Shown: positions 1-9,714 of the stretch, in pieces
Layout of the letters: each line of letters opens with the position of its first letter
Numbering within the stretch: the first letter of the stretch is position 1
Origin: Schizochytrium sp. CCTCC M209059
Taxonomy: Eukaryota > Sar > Bigyra > Thraustochytrida > Thraustochytriidae
Assembly (NCBI GenBank): GCA_000818945.1
Contig: KN805422.1
Span: 124,001-188,000 of the forward strand
DNA: 64,000 nucleotides
Reading direction: 5' to 3'
Notes under the pieces: model-generated
The model's input: the letters and a program-made list of their open reading frames with translations, nothing else
Told to the model about the DNA's origin: nothing
Database searches by the model: none
Translations under genes and position numbers: made by a program

Positions 1-1214
1 TTCGATGAATGCTCTTGCTGATATTGACGCATGCGATTCGCCGTCGAAATGGGGGCCATCGAAAGCGGTGTTTCTCCGGCGGCGTCTTCGAGTGTCGGGT
101 CCGCCCCTGCGGCCAAAAGACGCATGCAGATATCTTCGCGCTTGAACATAGCCGCCAAATGTAAGACAGAAACATTCTGACCGTCCTTGGCAGTAGCGAG
201 CGTTGGGTTCGAAGACAAAATCCTTTCCACAAGGCTCAGATCTCCAGCTTTAACAGCATTGCGCAGTGCTGCTGCATCGCTATCCATAGTTCCACTCTCG
301 TTGGCGTCCGCGGCGATAGAGAGGTTGTTCATCCGCTGCATGGCTTCCCCCGACGATGTCCGCTGAACGGGCCGGCGAGCTGGAACGCGAGGTTTGGCCT
401 TGCCTGCTTTGCCTACAGAATGTCGGTCTCCTCGCGCGCGAGGAGAGCCAGCACGGCTTGACGTATGCGTTGGTGCTGGCACGTCTAGTAAATAGGAAAG
501 CGGGTCATCGGCATCGGGGGGTGGAGGAGGCGGCACAAAATTTTCTGGATACCGATGCGACAAGCGCATTCCGTCGAGGCTTTCGTCGTCATCAAAAACG
601 TCATTACTGTCTTGGCTGTTTCTCGCGGTATCCGTTCTTTCTCCCTGCTCCGTGTCAAAGTCAACCTCGTCTTCTTCGATGGTTGCAGTCGAACACGCCT
701 CGGCGTCTGGTGCGCCCCCGAGTCCTGCACTAGGTGGCGTAGCTGCTGTTGCTGATGTGGCAGCGAAGGCACCAGCACCACCTTGGGCGGAGCTGGCGAG
801 CGCGGCAGTGGCCCCTGTCGCATTGTTCCTTTTGCTTGCTTGAAGACGCGGGGGTGATCGAATGGCCGTCTGAATTTGCGAAATCCAGTTCTGGCGATCC
901 TCTTCGCTGAGAGCGCAAAAGATCAAGTCCTGATTTTTGGCGGTCCTAATTTGAAGCGTGAATCTCTTGCTTTGGTCTGGAACACTCACTGATGCAACTT
1001 GAGCGCCAATGAGGGGAATCTCTCCGCGCGCAATCTTGCTCGTTTGGCTTTCATAATAGCACAGTGTTCGACCTCGGATCCGGAAATACCGCGAGTTCCA
1101 ATTTTTGAGCCATTCTGATTTCTTGAGCATCGGGCCTTCAAATGTGCACGCCTTTTCCCACGGCGCCCGCACGCCGATCGGAACTCTTCGTTGCGCTTGT
1201 TGTTGTTGTTGTTG

Positions 1215-1254
<40 letters not shown>

Positions 1255-1355
1255 CTACTGACCCCTTGCGCAAAGGCTTGTGCACCGGCGCCACCGAGGC
1301 CCCTTTGCTGCGCCTCCTGGCCAAATGCCCCGTCGCTGCTAGGGAAGCCCTGCAT
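1..1355 (-). CDS. PH domain-ankyrin repeat protein (3' end beyond window)
   Basis: The frame is open from an ATG at 1355 to the window edge (451 codons); an in-frame TAA lies just upstream of this ATG. The order is a short G/A/Q-rich N-terminus, a run of about 18 glutamines (1197-1256), then a pleckstrin homology domain at about residues 73-168. The PH domain begins with LKKSEWLKNWNSRYFRI and ends in the invariant-tryptophan helix WISQIQTAI. A disordered acidic and proline-rich linker follows (with PPPPPP), then ankyrin repeats from about residue 355 (VLHLAAMFKREDI, LLAAGADP, GETPLSMA). PH domains bind phosphoinositides or proteins and ankyrin repeats bind proteins, so a membrane-associated adaptor is likely. 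The same pairing occurs in ArfGAP (ACAP/ASAP-type) and OSBP-related proteins, but no ArfGAP zinc finger is visible in the part seen. It is divergent from the myosin gene. Domains are clear; the exact role is not. Confidence 0.85.
1197..1256 (-). repeat. CAG/CAA repeat encoding polyglutamine
   Basis: Sense-strand CAG then CAA codons encode about 18 glutamines just before the PH domain of the PH-ankyrin protein. The mixed CAG/CAA block suggests some selection for the amino acid rather than pure slippage. Confidence 0.85.
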
Positions 1356-2179
1356 CGCCGTCTTTTACGGCTCGCTGCCCAAACTCTGCGCGCCCTCCTC
1401 CCCCTCCCACCTTCGCACGAGCGTCTCGCACGTCTGCACGCGCGCACGCGCGCAAGAGTTTTGGGCGGAAAAGGATATCGCCTCGGCCCGCTGCCGCCGC
1501 CGTCAACGATAAAAAGACCCAAGCACTTCTCAGGGCATTTGGGTCTCTTTTCCTCTTCCTGTCCTGTTCTCCCCCAAATGCGAAAATCCGAAAACTCCTG
1601 CTCGCCCACGCAGGAGCGTTGTTGCAAACGTCGCGACGCGGTGTAGAGCGTGAAGACGGGCCCCCGCGGAGATTGCTCGCGGACGCCGAGGCCGCGCGAG
1701 GGACTCGCGGGGCTCGCTCTCGCGTGATCGGAGAAGAAACTGTTTCAAACGCCTAATTCAAACCTGCAATCCTTCCTCCCTTCGCATCCGTAATACAACA
1801 CAACTCGCAGAGACTCGCCAGCGCAGGGCCCGCTGCGCGCGAGGCCCGGGCACGCGCGGGCGGGCGGGTCGCCCGGCCACCGAGACGGCGGCGTCCTGAG
1901 CGGCGACCGTCCACCGCTTCAAAGCGCAAAGCGCAGCGCTCGCCTCGAGCAGCAGCGCAAGCGAGTTCGCGACGTCGGCAGCGAGGAAGACGCTGCTCTC
2001 TGCTTTGCTCTGCTTTGCTCTGCTTTGCTCTGCTCTGCTCTGCTCTGCACTGCACGGCACGAACTAGGCGAGTCTAACTAGTACACAACGAACAGCTAGC
2101 TGCTCGTCAGGGTTCTGCGCAGGTACGCGCGGGACCGGCGGCAGCAGCGCCGTCGGGGACCCAAGCGCAGGCCGCTGCG
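1356..2179. promoter_or_regulatory. Shared upstream region of PH-ankyrin (-) and myosin (+)
   Basis: An 824-bp divergent intergenic region without a convincing ORF. It holds a (CTCTGCTTTG)n then (CTCTG)n array at 1998-2050 and the palindrome AGCTAGCT at 2094-2101, 79 bp before the myosin ATG. No clear TATA box is seen. Confidence 0.5.
1998..2050. repeat. Pentanucleotide-based tandem repeat (TGCTC/TGCTT)
   Basis: Alternating units CTCTGCTTTG followed by CTCTG repeats, about 130-180 bp before the myosin start codon. Polypyrimidine-biased on the + strand. Confidence 0.85.
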
Positions 2180-5100
2180 ATGAGCACTCGCAAGGTCTGG
2201 GTAAAGTCGAAGGCGGTCGCCAACGCCGCCGCCGCCGGTGGCGGAGGAACCCAAGCCGTTTCGACCTTGGCGACAGACGCCGACAACGACGACAACGAAC
2301 AGGTCGGATGGGTACCGGCGGTCGTCGTCACTAGCGGCAGGGACGAAGATGGTTCTGCGGATCAACTAAATGTACATCTTGAGACGTGGGAAGCATTGAA
2401 CAAGAAAAGACCCGGCGCCAACGCTGGCGCCGACGACAGTGATGACAGTGATAGCGACTTTGGTAATGACCAAGACGACGGTGCCATTGATGAGGATGCC
2501 GTGTTGCACGTAGCAGCAGCAGACGTGGTGGAGCGCAATGCATGGGATGAGCCTCCAGCCGACCTCGTACAACTTGTGCACTTGCACGAGCCCGCAATTC
2601 TTCAGGCACTTTGCGAACGATTTTGGACATCAATGATTTACACTTGGTGCGGACCGGTTTTGCTGGCGCTCAATCCTTTTGAGCGACTTCCCCTGTATCA
2701 GCCGAGCGTGCTTGAGAGCTACCGAAAGGCGAGCACTTTGCCATCCTCTGCAGAAGCTGAAGACGGCGGAAACCAGCCGCATGTCTATGCCGTAGCTGCC
2801 GATGCATACGCTTGTCTCGTAGACAAGAGCGGTCGTGAAGGCGGTGATCAAGATCAGTCAATTCTCATTAGTGGAGAAAGTGGAGCAGGCAAAACCGAGT
2901 CTACAAAGATTGTCATGCAATACCTTGCAACAGTGGCTCGCCGCCCTCGAGAAGACGGCGTTTCGGTCGAAGAGCTCCATGTTTCTGAATACCTTGGCGG
3001 CACGGAAGGAAATTCATCACCAAAGGCTTCGCATGTAGAACCAGAAACCGCCAGCACCGAGCACTACTCTATCGAGCAGCAGGTGCTCGAGAGCAATCCA
3101 ATTCTGGAAGCCTTTGGCAATGCGCGCACAATTCGCAACGACAATAGTTCACGATTCGGCAAATTCATCCAGATCCAATTCGATGCCGAGGGATTTTTGG
3201 TGGGTGCCTCGATCGCCACTTATCTTTTAGAAAAGGTGCGCATTACGCAGCAAGGAGAAGGGGAGCGAGGGTACCATGTGTTTTACCAAATGTTGTACGG
3301 TGGTTCAGGAGAGGAAAAAGCCAGCTGGCATCTAAGCGCCAGAGACGAGCCCGAAGATTTCACATTCTTGAATGCAGGAGGCTGTTATGATCGTCGCGAC
3401 GGGGTGTCCGACGCCGAACAGCTGGCTGTGACCAAGCGCTCCATGGCAATTATGGGATTGCGCGATGAGGAGCGCATCGACGTCCTCAAAGTGGTTGCCA
3501 TTGTTCTGCATCTGGGCAACATCATTTTCGTCGATGCAAAGGGCGGGGACCAGGATGCCCCCGGTTCCACAGTCGACTCTTCTGATGAGCAGTCCGAAAA
3601 GGCTCTCGAGGCGCTTGTTGCGCTGCTCGGGCTCGATCGCGAGGTTATCATCAAAGCGCTGTGTATGCGCAATGTAAATGCGGGTGGTGAGACCTTCGAG
3701 GTCCCTCTCAAACCAAGCGACGCGGTTGACAGTCGCGACGCCCTGGCCAAATCGCTTTACAGTCGTACCTTTGACTGGATCGTGGGCCGGGTCAACGAGT
3801 GCATTCGGCATCGAACCAAGGTGAAGCGATTTGTTGGTGTTTTGGACATCTTTGGCTTTGAGATTTTCAAGCACAACTCTTTTGAGCAGCTCTGCATCAA
3901 CTACGCAAATGAACGTCTGCAGCAACAATTCAACGATTTTGTCTTCAAACATGAGCAGTCGATTTATGCCAAGGAGAAGATCAATTGGAGTTTCATCGAT
4001 TTTCCCTCAAATGCTGCTACGGTTGAACTCATTGACGGTGGTATTGGAACGTCGAGCGGCAAGGACGACGCCGGGAGCATGGGCATTCTTGCTGTTCTCG
4101 ACGACGAGTGCCGCCTTCCCAAGGGCAACGATCAGAGTTTTGTACGCAAGCTCTATGATAAGTGCGCTTCCCGTGAGCAATTTGATGCGTCCAAGCCACA
4201 GCAAGTGCGTGGAGAATTTGTTGTGCATCACTACGCGGGCGCAGTCACATACGACTCTGCAGGATTCTGCGACAAGAACAGAGACGCTTTGCGCCAGGAG
4301 GTGGTGGACCTCTTGAAGGGGTCTGCGTTTGGCTTTGTGAGCGCACGTTTCAGTGTCTCGGCACATGAAGGGGGGTTACCGTCGAAAGGCAAACGAGGCA
4401 ATGGGCCCTCTTCTTCTTCTTCGGGATCGGCATCGGCATCGGCATCGCAACGTCGCTCTGCTCTTTCTCTGGCGTCAGTGAGCGCTGAATTTAAGCGACA
4501 GCTCAACTCGCTTATTGAGACGATTGAAGCTACCGCCCCGCACTATATCCGATGCATCAAACCCAACGACGCTGCAAAAGCCAAGCTCATGCATCGAGGG
4601 CGCGTTGTTGGTCAACTGCGGTGTGGTGGTGTTTTAGAGGCCGTTCGCGTGGCGCGTGCAGGCTTTCCGATACGAATGCCGCACCGCACCTTTGTTGAAC
4701 GCTACGGTCGCCTCGTTGGTCCCGCGGCGCTCAAAGTGCTCTTTCGCACTTCTCCCGTGAACGCGACGCGCAGCCGCAAAATCCTCGAGGAAATCCCAAA
4801 AGTCGGTACTCTGGACCGGAGCGCGTCTCGTCAGCTCGGCAAGGACATTGTCTCTTTGCTCCGGGCGCAACAGCAACAACAGCCTCAGGAGGGCTGCGAA
4901 GAAGAAGAAGAAGAAGAAGAAGAAGAAGGACAGTCCAACACCAAAAGCAGTGACAGTAGTGATGACGTCGAGGCTTTGACGCAAATTGGCAAGACCAAGG
5001 TCTTTATGCGCAAGCAAGGCCACGATGTGCTTGAGCGGTGGTGGGCGCGTTGGCATAAGCGAGCCATGGCTCTTGTCGTGGCCGCTGTTCGCGCTCGTGC

Positions 5101-8100
5101 CGGCCGACAAAAGTATCAACGACAACGTGCTTCTGTGCTTCGCATCCAATCGATTGTACGGATGAAACTTGCTCGTAACAAGCTGCAGCATTTGCGTCGC
5201 GAGCGCGCAAGTCTCAAAATACAGACGTGGATGCGTATGAAGTTCTATCGCATGGCATATAGCCAGATCCGTAATGCGACGATTGCCATTCAGGCGGCCT
5301 CTCGAGGTCGCAAGGGCAGAGCCGAGGCGCATGCGTTGCGTGTAGAGCGCGCTCGACTTCGGTTGCAGAGTTGGGCGCGAGGGGTCAAGTATCTGCGCCT
5401 ACTCCGTAGGAAGCGTCGAGCCGCGATCACACTACAGTGCGCTGTGCGCGGTCGTCAAGCGCGCGACGCAGTTCGCGCCGCGCGCCGAGGCGCAAAGGAT
5501 CTCGGAAACGTTCTCAAGGAGCGCGACGCCCTCCGTGCGCAAGTGCAAGCCTTGAAACAACAACTGGCTGAAGGAGGACGCGACAAAGAGAAAACTCCTG
5601 CCAGTGAAGCAGCGACTGGGGATATTCGGGGCGTGGCGGAAGGACAATCTTCTGAACGCCAGGCTCGCGCTGTAGCCGTTCTTGCCGCGGCGTCGGTAAC
5701 CGTGCGAATGTGGTTCTACATGAAAGATGTGATGAAGACGGTCGAACGTAAGCGTCTCGACTTGGCTCAGCAAGCCGCAGTACAGCAGCCTATTGTCGAC
5801 ACAAACGCGTCCGCCTCTTCTCTGCCATTGCAAGGCGCGCCTTCGGCTCTTGCCAATGGCTCTCTACGCAAGTCGAGCGAGGCTCTTGGTTTGGAGACGC
5901 CACCACCTCAACAACAACATCTTCTTACCGGTCTCGGTCCAGGCAGTGTGTCTGACGCTGACTGGTATGCCCGTACCTTTGGCGAAGAGTTAGAGGAGCT
6001 CGGCCGTGCGAATCAGGGTGTTGTTGCTGCAGACGACGTGGGTGACGACGCGGAAGGCGCAGGAGCAAAAAAATCCGCGAGCAATACAAAGGATGCCGTT
6101 GATAACGCGGACGGCACGACTTCAAGCGATGAGTTGCGTCGCATCGAAGAGGAGCTGAAACAGAAACGGTTGTCGATCGAAGCGAAACGAGCGAAACTGA
6201 AAAGTGAAGCGCCATCGCACGCAACAGCAACCGAGGCCGAAACAGGCGGCAGCGAATCTCCAGACGCGAAGCTCGGCGACTTTGAAGAGCGTCTCGCGGA
6301 GCTCGTCGAAACCTTGCACACGAAGGAGAACGAGGTGATTGAGGTGAAGAATTTCTTGGCCCAGCAGACAAGTTTAAAGAACAAGGCAGAAATCAGGCAA
6401 AGTGAGCTGGAGCTCGAGCTGAACGCCACCAAAGAAGGTCGAGTCAAGCTCGAGGCTGATCTTGCCGCCGCGGCCAAGACACGGGAAGATCTCGAGGCCC
6501 GCGTGGCTGAGCTCGAGCGAGAGCGCGACGCCAATCGGGAGGTGGCGCGATCCGCTGCGGTTATTGACCTGGAAACAGAACTTCGAAGTGCGCATCAAGA
6601 TGCGGATGGCCTCCGCGAAGAGCTGGCCCAGGCCAAGCAGGAAACAGAGCGTCTTATTCGGGAGGGAGAACTCAAGGCCATGTCCCTCGATGACTATCGC
6701 TCCTCTTCGGCGGCGAAAATGAAGCTTTTGGAGACCCAGCTCAGTGAAGTGAAGAGAAGCAAGGCCAAGACGACGAGCATGCTTCAAGCTCGCATTCTCA
6801 TCGACAGGAGGTCGCGTCGGACTGCGCAGCACGTCATAAGCGTTTGGGCTGCGGCGGTGCGCGAGTCCAAGTCGCTCCGAATGCGCGCCGCATTTGCGCA
6901 GCGCCTTCTTGAGCGACGTCGGTTGCAGCGCGCCTTCGACAAGCTCGCGGCCGCTGGATCACAGGAACAATTCGAAGAGAGAGTGGTGAGAAAGGCACTC
7001 GCACGACGGGAACATCGACTACTTTACAAAAGCTTCCAAGGATGGGCCGACGAGACGCGTCGTGGGGTGCATGCCGAGCGCGTGGACGCCGCGCTGGCAG
7101 GTCGGGACGCGCAGCTTTTATGCATGCGCGTTTTCCGTGCTTGGCACACGTGGGCAACGTTGCGGCTGGAGGAAGAGGTGCAGTTTAATCGCTTGACAAA
7201 GGTTTTTCATGGGCATCGGCTGAGGCGACACTTTGTGGCGTGGCGCGAAGCGCACGTGCACGAGCGGCGCTTGGACAAGCTTGAAGACCTTTACAAGCGT
7301 CACATGAAAGAGCTAAAGCTTCGGAATATTTTACACGCGTGGAGTCGCGCCGCACGGGCTGCGACAGCGTACCGTCCGGAAATGTCGCGTATGGTGACTG
7401 CTCGAGAGGTGGAAGATGGCTCGCCTATGCGCAAGGAGCAAGGCGATGCTGACCTGCTACGTCTCATGGGCCGTTTAGTCAAGAACGACGAGACGTTTTC
7501 GCGACTCACACCGGTCCTTGCGCGTGCAGCAGACCGTATGCAGTATCGAAGCTCAAGTGGCGAGGATTTGCTCGATGACGATATGCTTGGCGGGCACCTG
7601 CCTCGGTCACCGCAGATCGAGCAATTGCAGTCTGACGATGAGGACGAGGATGATTATGATGACGACGACAATGAGTCGGAGGACGCCATGGCTTCTGACA
7701 GCTTTCATAGCAAGTCGCGTGCGCGGGGGCGACGAGGCTCGTACAAGTCTCGGCGTTCGAGCCAAAGAAAGCTAAATGGGACTTCGGACGTTTTTCGCAC
7801 CAATGAGTACTTGGAAGGAGCCGGCCGGTCTCGCCGTGATAGCGCGGGCACGATGGATCGCAAGACGCAGTCAATGCGCGGACCCAGGCTCGTGAGAGAG
7901 GACGAGGACAGTAGACCGTTTTCTCCTGGAATTGACGGAAAGAATGCCCTTGCGGGTGATGATGCATCGAGCCCGTCGCGTCGAAGTGCGGACATCGACG
8001 GTGAGAATTCTGTTCATTTGTTCCGTTCGTCGAGCTCGCCCTTGCTGATTGGGGATGAGCACGCCGGTGAGGGCAAGGGCAAGGAGATGGCATCGGCGCT

Positions 8101-9547
8101 GACGCTGGACATGGTGGGGGTGCGTCGCGTCAAGGAAGATGGCACACTTGAATTTGAGGATGGAGCATCACCTGTTGCAAGCATTGACACAGTGGTGCAA
8201 ACTGCGCGACAACTCAACATGCCGCCGCTCATACTTGCAGCTCTACACGGAAATCTTGACGTTGTAGAGCGCCTCTTGAAGGAAGGCACGGACCCGAACG
8301 TAGACTACAGCGGGAAACATCGCACGGCACTGCACGCGGCCATTCATTCGTTCAAATGGAGCGAAAGTGGAGTCGAGCGCATGGTCGACCTTTTGCTGGA
8401 ACACGGTGCCAACGTGCACGCAAAGAACAGCCACGGAAATACCCCGTTGATGGAAGCCGTTCTCAAGGGCGATGAAGCACTTTCCCTGACTAAGGCACTG
8501 ATTCGGCACGGTGCAATTCGAGGCACAAATGCGAAGGATGGCGACAGCACTGAGGGTGCGAACGAGTTCGGGCAGACTCCTCTGCACGCGGCCGTGCGGC
8601 TGGGCGCGACAAAGACAATGTACGAGCTTCTCAAGAACGGGGCGAATTTGACGCGGGGCGATAGTCAAGGTCAGACGGCGCTTCATCACGCGGCACGCAT
8701 TTGCAACGTTAGCATGATTCATAATTTACTTGGCTACAGCGAGACGCATGCTGGAGAGTTGCAAATCGAGGCGAACAAAGAGCGGACCGCAAATGGGGGG
8801 AATGGAGTAGATCGCAATGGCGAAGCCAAGGGCGGCAAGGGACTTCGTAATTTGACCGACAACAATGGGAACACGGCGTTGCATCTGGTATGCTCGAGCA
8901 CGTCTTCTTCTGAAATGTGGAAGGCCATCTTTGTGCTCTTAGAGAACGAATTTGACCCGAACCTAAAGAATCGTGCGGGTCAGACTCCATTGTGCATTCT
9001 GTGCTCGAATAAGAGCTCGACCAAGAAGGCGCTGAAAATGTTCAAGCGTCCCAATGTGCGTTTTCACGAGCAAGACCGCTTGGGTAACACTGCGCTGCAC
9101 ATTGCGTGCCACCTGGACAGCCGCGAAATTGCGTGTCGCCTTGTCAGGATGGGTGCCCCACTCTTTATTTCGAACGATCGTAAAGAGACGCCAGTGGACC
9201 TCGTTCCCCAAGGCTTTGCTGTGCAACTCCTGCGTGCAATCAAGTACCCGCCCGAGGAAGAGCTGATGCGAAAATTTCATCGCGACATCAAAAAGTGCAT
9301 GACGTGTCGCAACGCATTTAGCTTCTTCCGTGATCAGCATCACTGCAGACACTGCGGTCGCGTGTGCTGCACCAAGTGCACGTCTCACAAGTACCCAATT
9401 ACCAAGTTTAACGCAGAGTCAAGTGTAACGGTGTGTGACCATTGCTGGTCAGTCTTGACCATGCCAATGTCGCCCGTCGATGCGGAGATGGACGCAGCCC
9501 TAGCCGACGAAGGTGTAGATCTTCCGAGCACCGCTCTCGTGGGTTGA
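2180..9547 (+). CDS. Myosin heavy chain with IQ motifs, ankyrin repeats and C-terminal FYVE finger
   Basis: A single uninterrupted frame of 2455 codons starting at an ATG. The motor domain spans about residues 110-930: P-loop GESGAGKTES near 231, switch I NDNSSRFGKF near 319 and switch II DIFGFEIF near 555. The lever arm (about 985-1110) has several degenerate IQ motifs (RIQSIVRMKLARNK, AIQAASRGRKGRA, TLQCAVRGRQARDA). An acidic and coiled-coil tail follows (about 1390-1560), then W/R-rich helical repeats (about 1570-1760) and ankyrin repeats (about 2010-2340). The C-terminal FYVE finger (about 2372-2420) has four CxxC pairs (CMTC, HCRHC, CTKC, CDHC) and the phosphoinositide loop DQHHCRHCG. 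Myosins with a FYVE finger are known from oomycetes and relatives. The likely job is actin-based transport of PI3P-positive endosomes. The motor carries insertions rich in S or E (4400-4460, 4897-4930). The FYVE WxxD element is not evident. Confidence 0.96.
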   Translation: MSTRKVWVKSKAVANAAAAGGGGTQAVSTLATDADNDDNEQVGWVPAVVVTSGRDEDGSADQLNVHLETWEALNKKRPGANAGADDSDDSDSDFGNDQDDGAIDEDAVLHVAAADVVERNAWDEPPADLVQLVHLHEPAILQALCERFWTSMIYTWCGPVLLALNPFERLPLYQPSVLESYRKASTLPSSAEAEDGGNQPHVYAVAADAYACLVDKSGREGGDQDQSILISGESGAGKTESTKIVMQYLATVARRPREDGVSVEELHVSEYLGGTEGNSSPKASHVEPETASTEHYSIEQQVLESNPILEAFGNARTIRNDNSSRFGKFIQIQFDAEGFLVGASIATYLLEKVRITQQGEGERGYHVFYQMLYGGSGEEKASWHLSARDEPEDFTFLNAGGCYDRRDGVSDAEQLAVTKRSMAIMGLRDEERIDVLKVVAIVLHLGNIIFVDAKGGDQDAPGSTVDSSDEQSEKALEALVALLGLDREVIIKALCMRNVNAGGETFEVPLKPSDAVDSRDALAKSLYSRTFDWIVGRVNECIRHRTKVKRFVGVLDIFGFEIFKHNSFEQLCINYANERLQQQFNDFVFKHEQSIYAKEKINWSFIDFPSNAATVELIDGGIGTSSGKDDAGSMGILAVLDDECRLPKGNDQSFVRKLYDKCASREQFDASKPQQVRGEFVVHHYAGAVTYDSAGFCDKNRDALRQEVVDLLKGSAFGFVSARFSVSAHEGGLPSKGKRGNGPSSSSSGSASASASQRRSALSLASVSAEFKRQLNSLIETIEATAPHYIRCIKPNDAAKAKLMHRGRVVGQLRCGGVLEAVRVARAGFPIRMPHRTFVERYGRLVGPAALKVLFRTSPVNATRSRKILEEIPKVGTLDRSASRQLGKDIVSLLRAQQQQQPQEGCEEEEEEEEEEGQSNTKSSDSSDDVEALTQIGKTKVFMRKQGHDVLERWWARWHKRAMALVVAAVRARAGRQKYQRQRASVLRIQSIVRMKLARNKLQHLRRERASLKIQTWMRMKFYRMAYSQIRNATIAIQAASRGRKGRAEAHALRVERARLRLQSWARGVKYLRLLRRKRRAAITLQCAVRGRQARDAVRAARRGAKDLGNVLKERDALRAQVQALKQQLAEGGRDKEKTPASEAATGDIRGVAEGQSSERQARAVAVLAAASVTVRMWFYMKDVMKTVERKRLDLAQQAAVQQPIVDTNASASSLPLQGAPSALANGSLRKSSEALGLETPPPQQQHLLTGLGPGSVSDADWYARTFGEELEELGRANQGVVAADDVGDDAEGAGAKKSASNTKDAVDNADGTTSSDELRRIEEELKQKRLSIEAKRAKLKSEAPSHATATEAETGGSESPDAKLGDFEERLAELVETLHTKENEVIEVKNFLAQQTSLKNKAEIRQSELELELNATKEGRVKLEADLAAAAKTREDLEARVAELERERDANREVARSAAVIDLETELRSAHQDADGLREELAQAKQETERLIREGELKAMSLDDYRSSSAAKMKLLETQLSEVKRSKAKTTSMLQARILIDRRSRRTAQHVISVWAAAVRESKSLRMRAAFAQRLLERRRLQRAFDKLAAAGSQEQFEERVVRKALARREHRLLYKSFQGWADETRRGVHAERVDAALAGRDAQLLCMRVFRAWHTWATLRLEEEVQFNRLTKVFHGHRLRRHFVAWREAHVHERRLDKLEDLYKRHMKELKLRNILHAWSRAARAATAYRPEMSRMVTAREVEDGSPMRKEQGDADLLRLMGRLVKNDETFSRLTPVLARAADRMQYRSSSGEDLLDDDMLGGHLPRSPQIEQLQSDDEDEDDYDDDDNESEDAMASDSFHSKSRARGRRGSYKSRRSSQRKLNGTSDVFRTNEYLEGAGRSRRDSAGTMDRKTQSMRGPRLVREDEDSRPFSPGIDGKNALAGDDASSPSRRSADIDGENSVHLFRSSSSPLLIGDEHAGEGKGKEMASALTLDMVGVRRVKEDGTLEFEDGASPVASIDTVVQTARQLNMPPLILAALHGNLDVVERLLKEGTDPNVDYSGKHRTALHAAIHSFKWSESGVERMVDLLLEHGANVHAKNSHGNTPLMEAVLKGDEALSLTKALIRHGAIRGTNAKDGDSTEGANEFGQTPLHAAVRLGATKTMYELLKNGANLTRGDSQGQTALHHAARICNVSMIHNLLGYSETHAGELQIEANKERTANGGNGVDRNGEAKGGKGLRNLTDNNGNTALHLVCSSTSSSEMWKAIFVLLENEFDPNLKNRAGQTPLCILCSNKSSTKKALKMFKRPNVRFHEQDRLGNTALHIACHLDSREIACRLVRMGAPLFISNDRKETPVDLVPQGFAVQLLRAIKYPPEEELMRKFHRDIKKCMTCRNAFSFFRDQHHCRHCGRVCCTKCTSHKYPITKFNAESSVTVCDHCWSVLTMPMSPVDAEMDAALADEGVDLPSTALVG

Positions 9548-9605
9548 TTTGATTTGATAGAATACTACATTTTTGTGGCTACGCGCAAACCCTGTTTGCG
9601 CGTTC

Positions 9606-9651
9606 GTTTTGTTTTGTTTTGTTTTGTTTTGTTTTGTTTTGTTTTGTTTTG

Positions 9652-9680
<29 letters not shown>
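9606..9680. repeat. (GTTTT)15 microsatellite in myosin 3' flank
   Basis: Fifteen perfect GTTTT units, 59 bp after the myosin stop and 35 bp before the stop of the convergent CXC gene. The whole intergenic space is only 167 bp, so the array lies in one or both 3' UTRs. Confidence 0.97.
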
Positions 9681-9682
<2 letters not shown>

Positions 9683-9714
9683 TGCGTTGCACGTAACAAT
9701 CCGAGAAAGAAATC

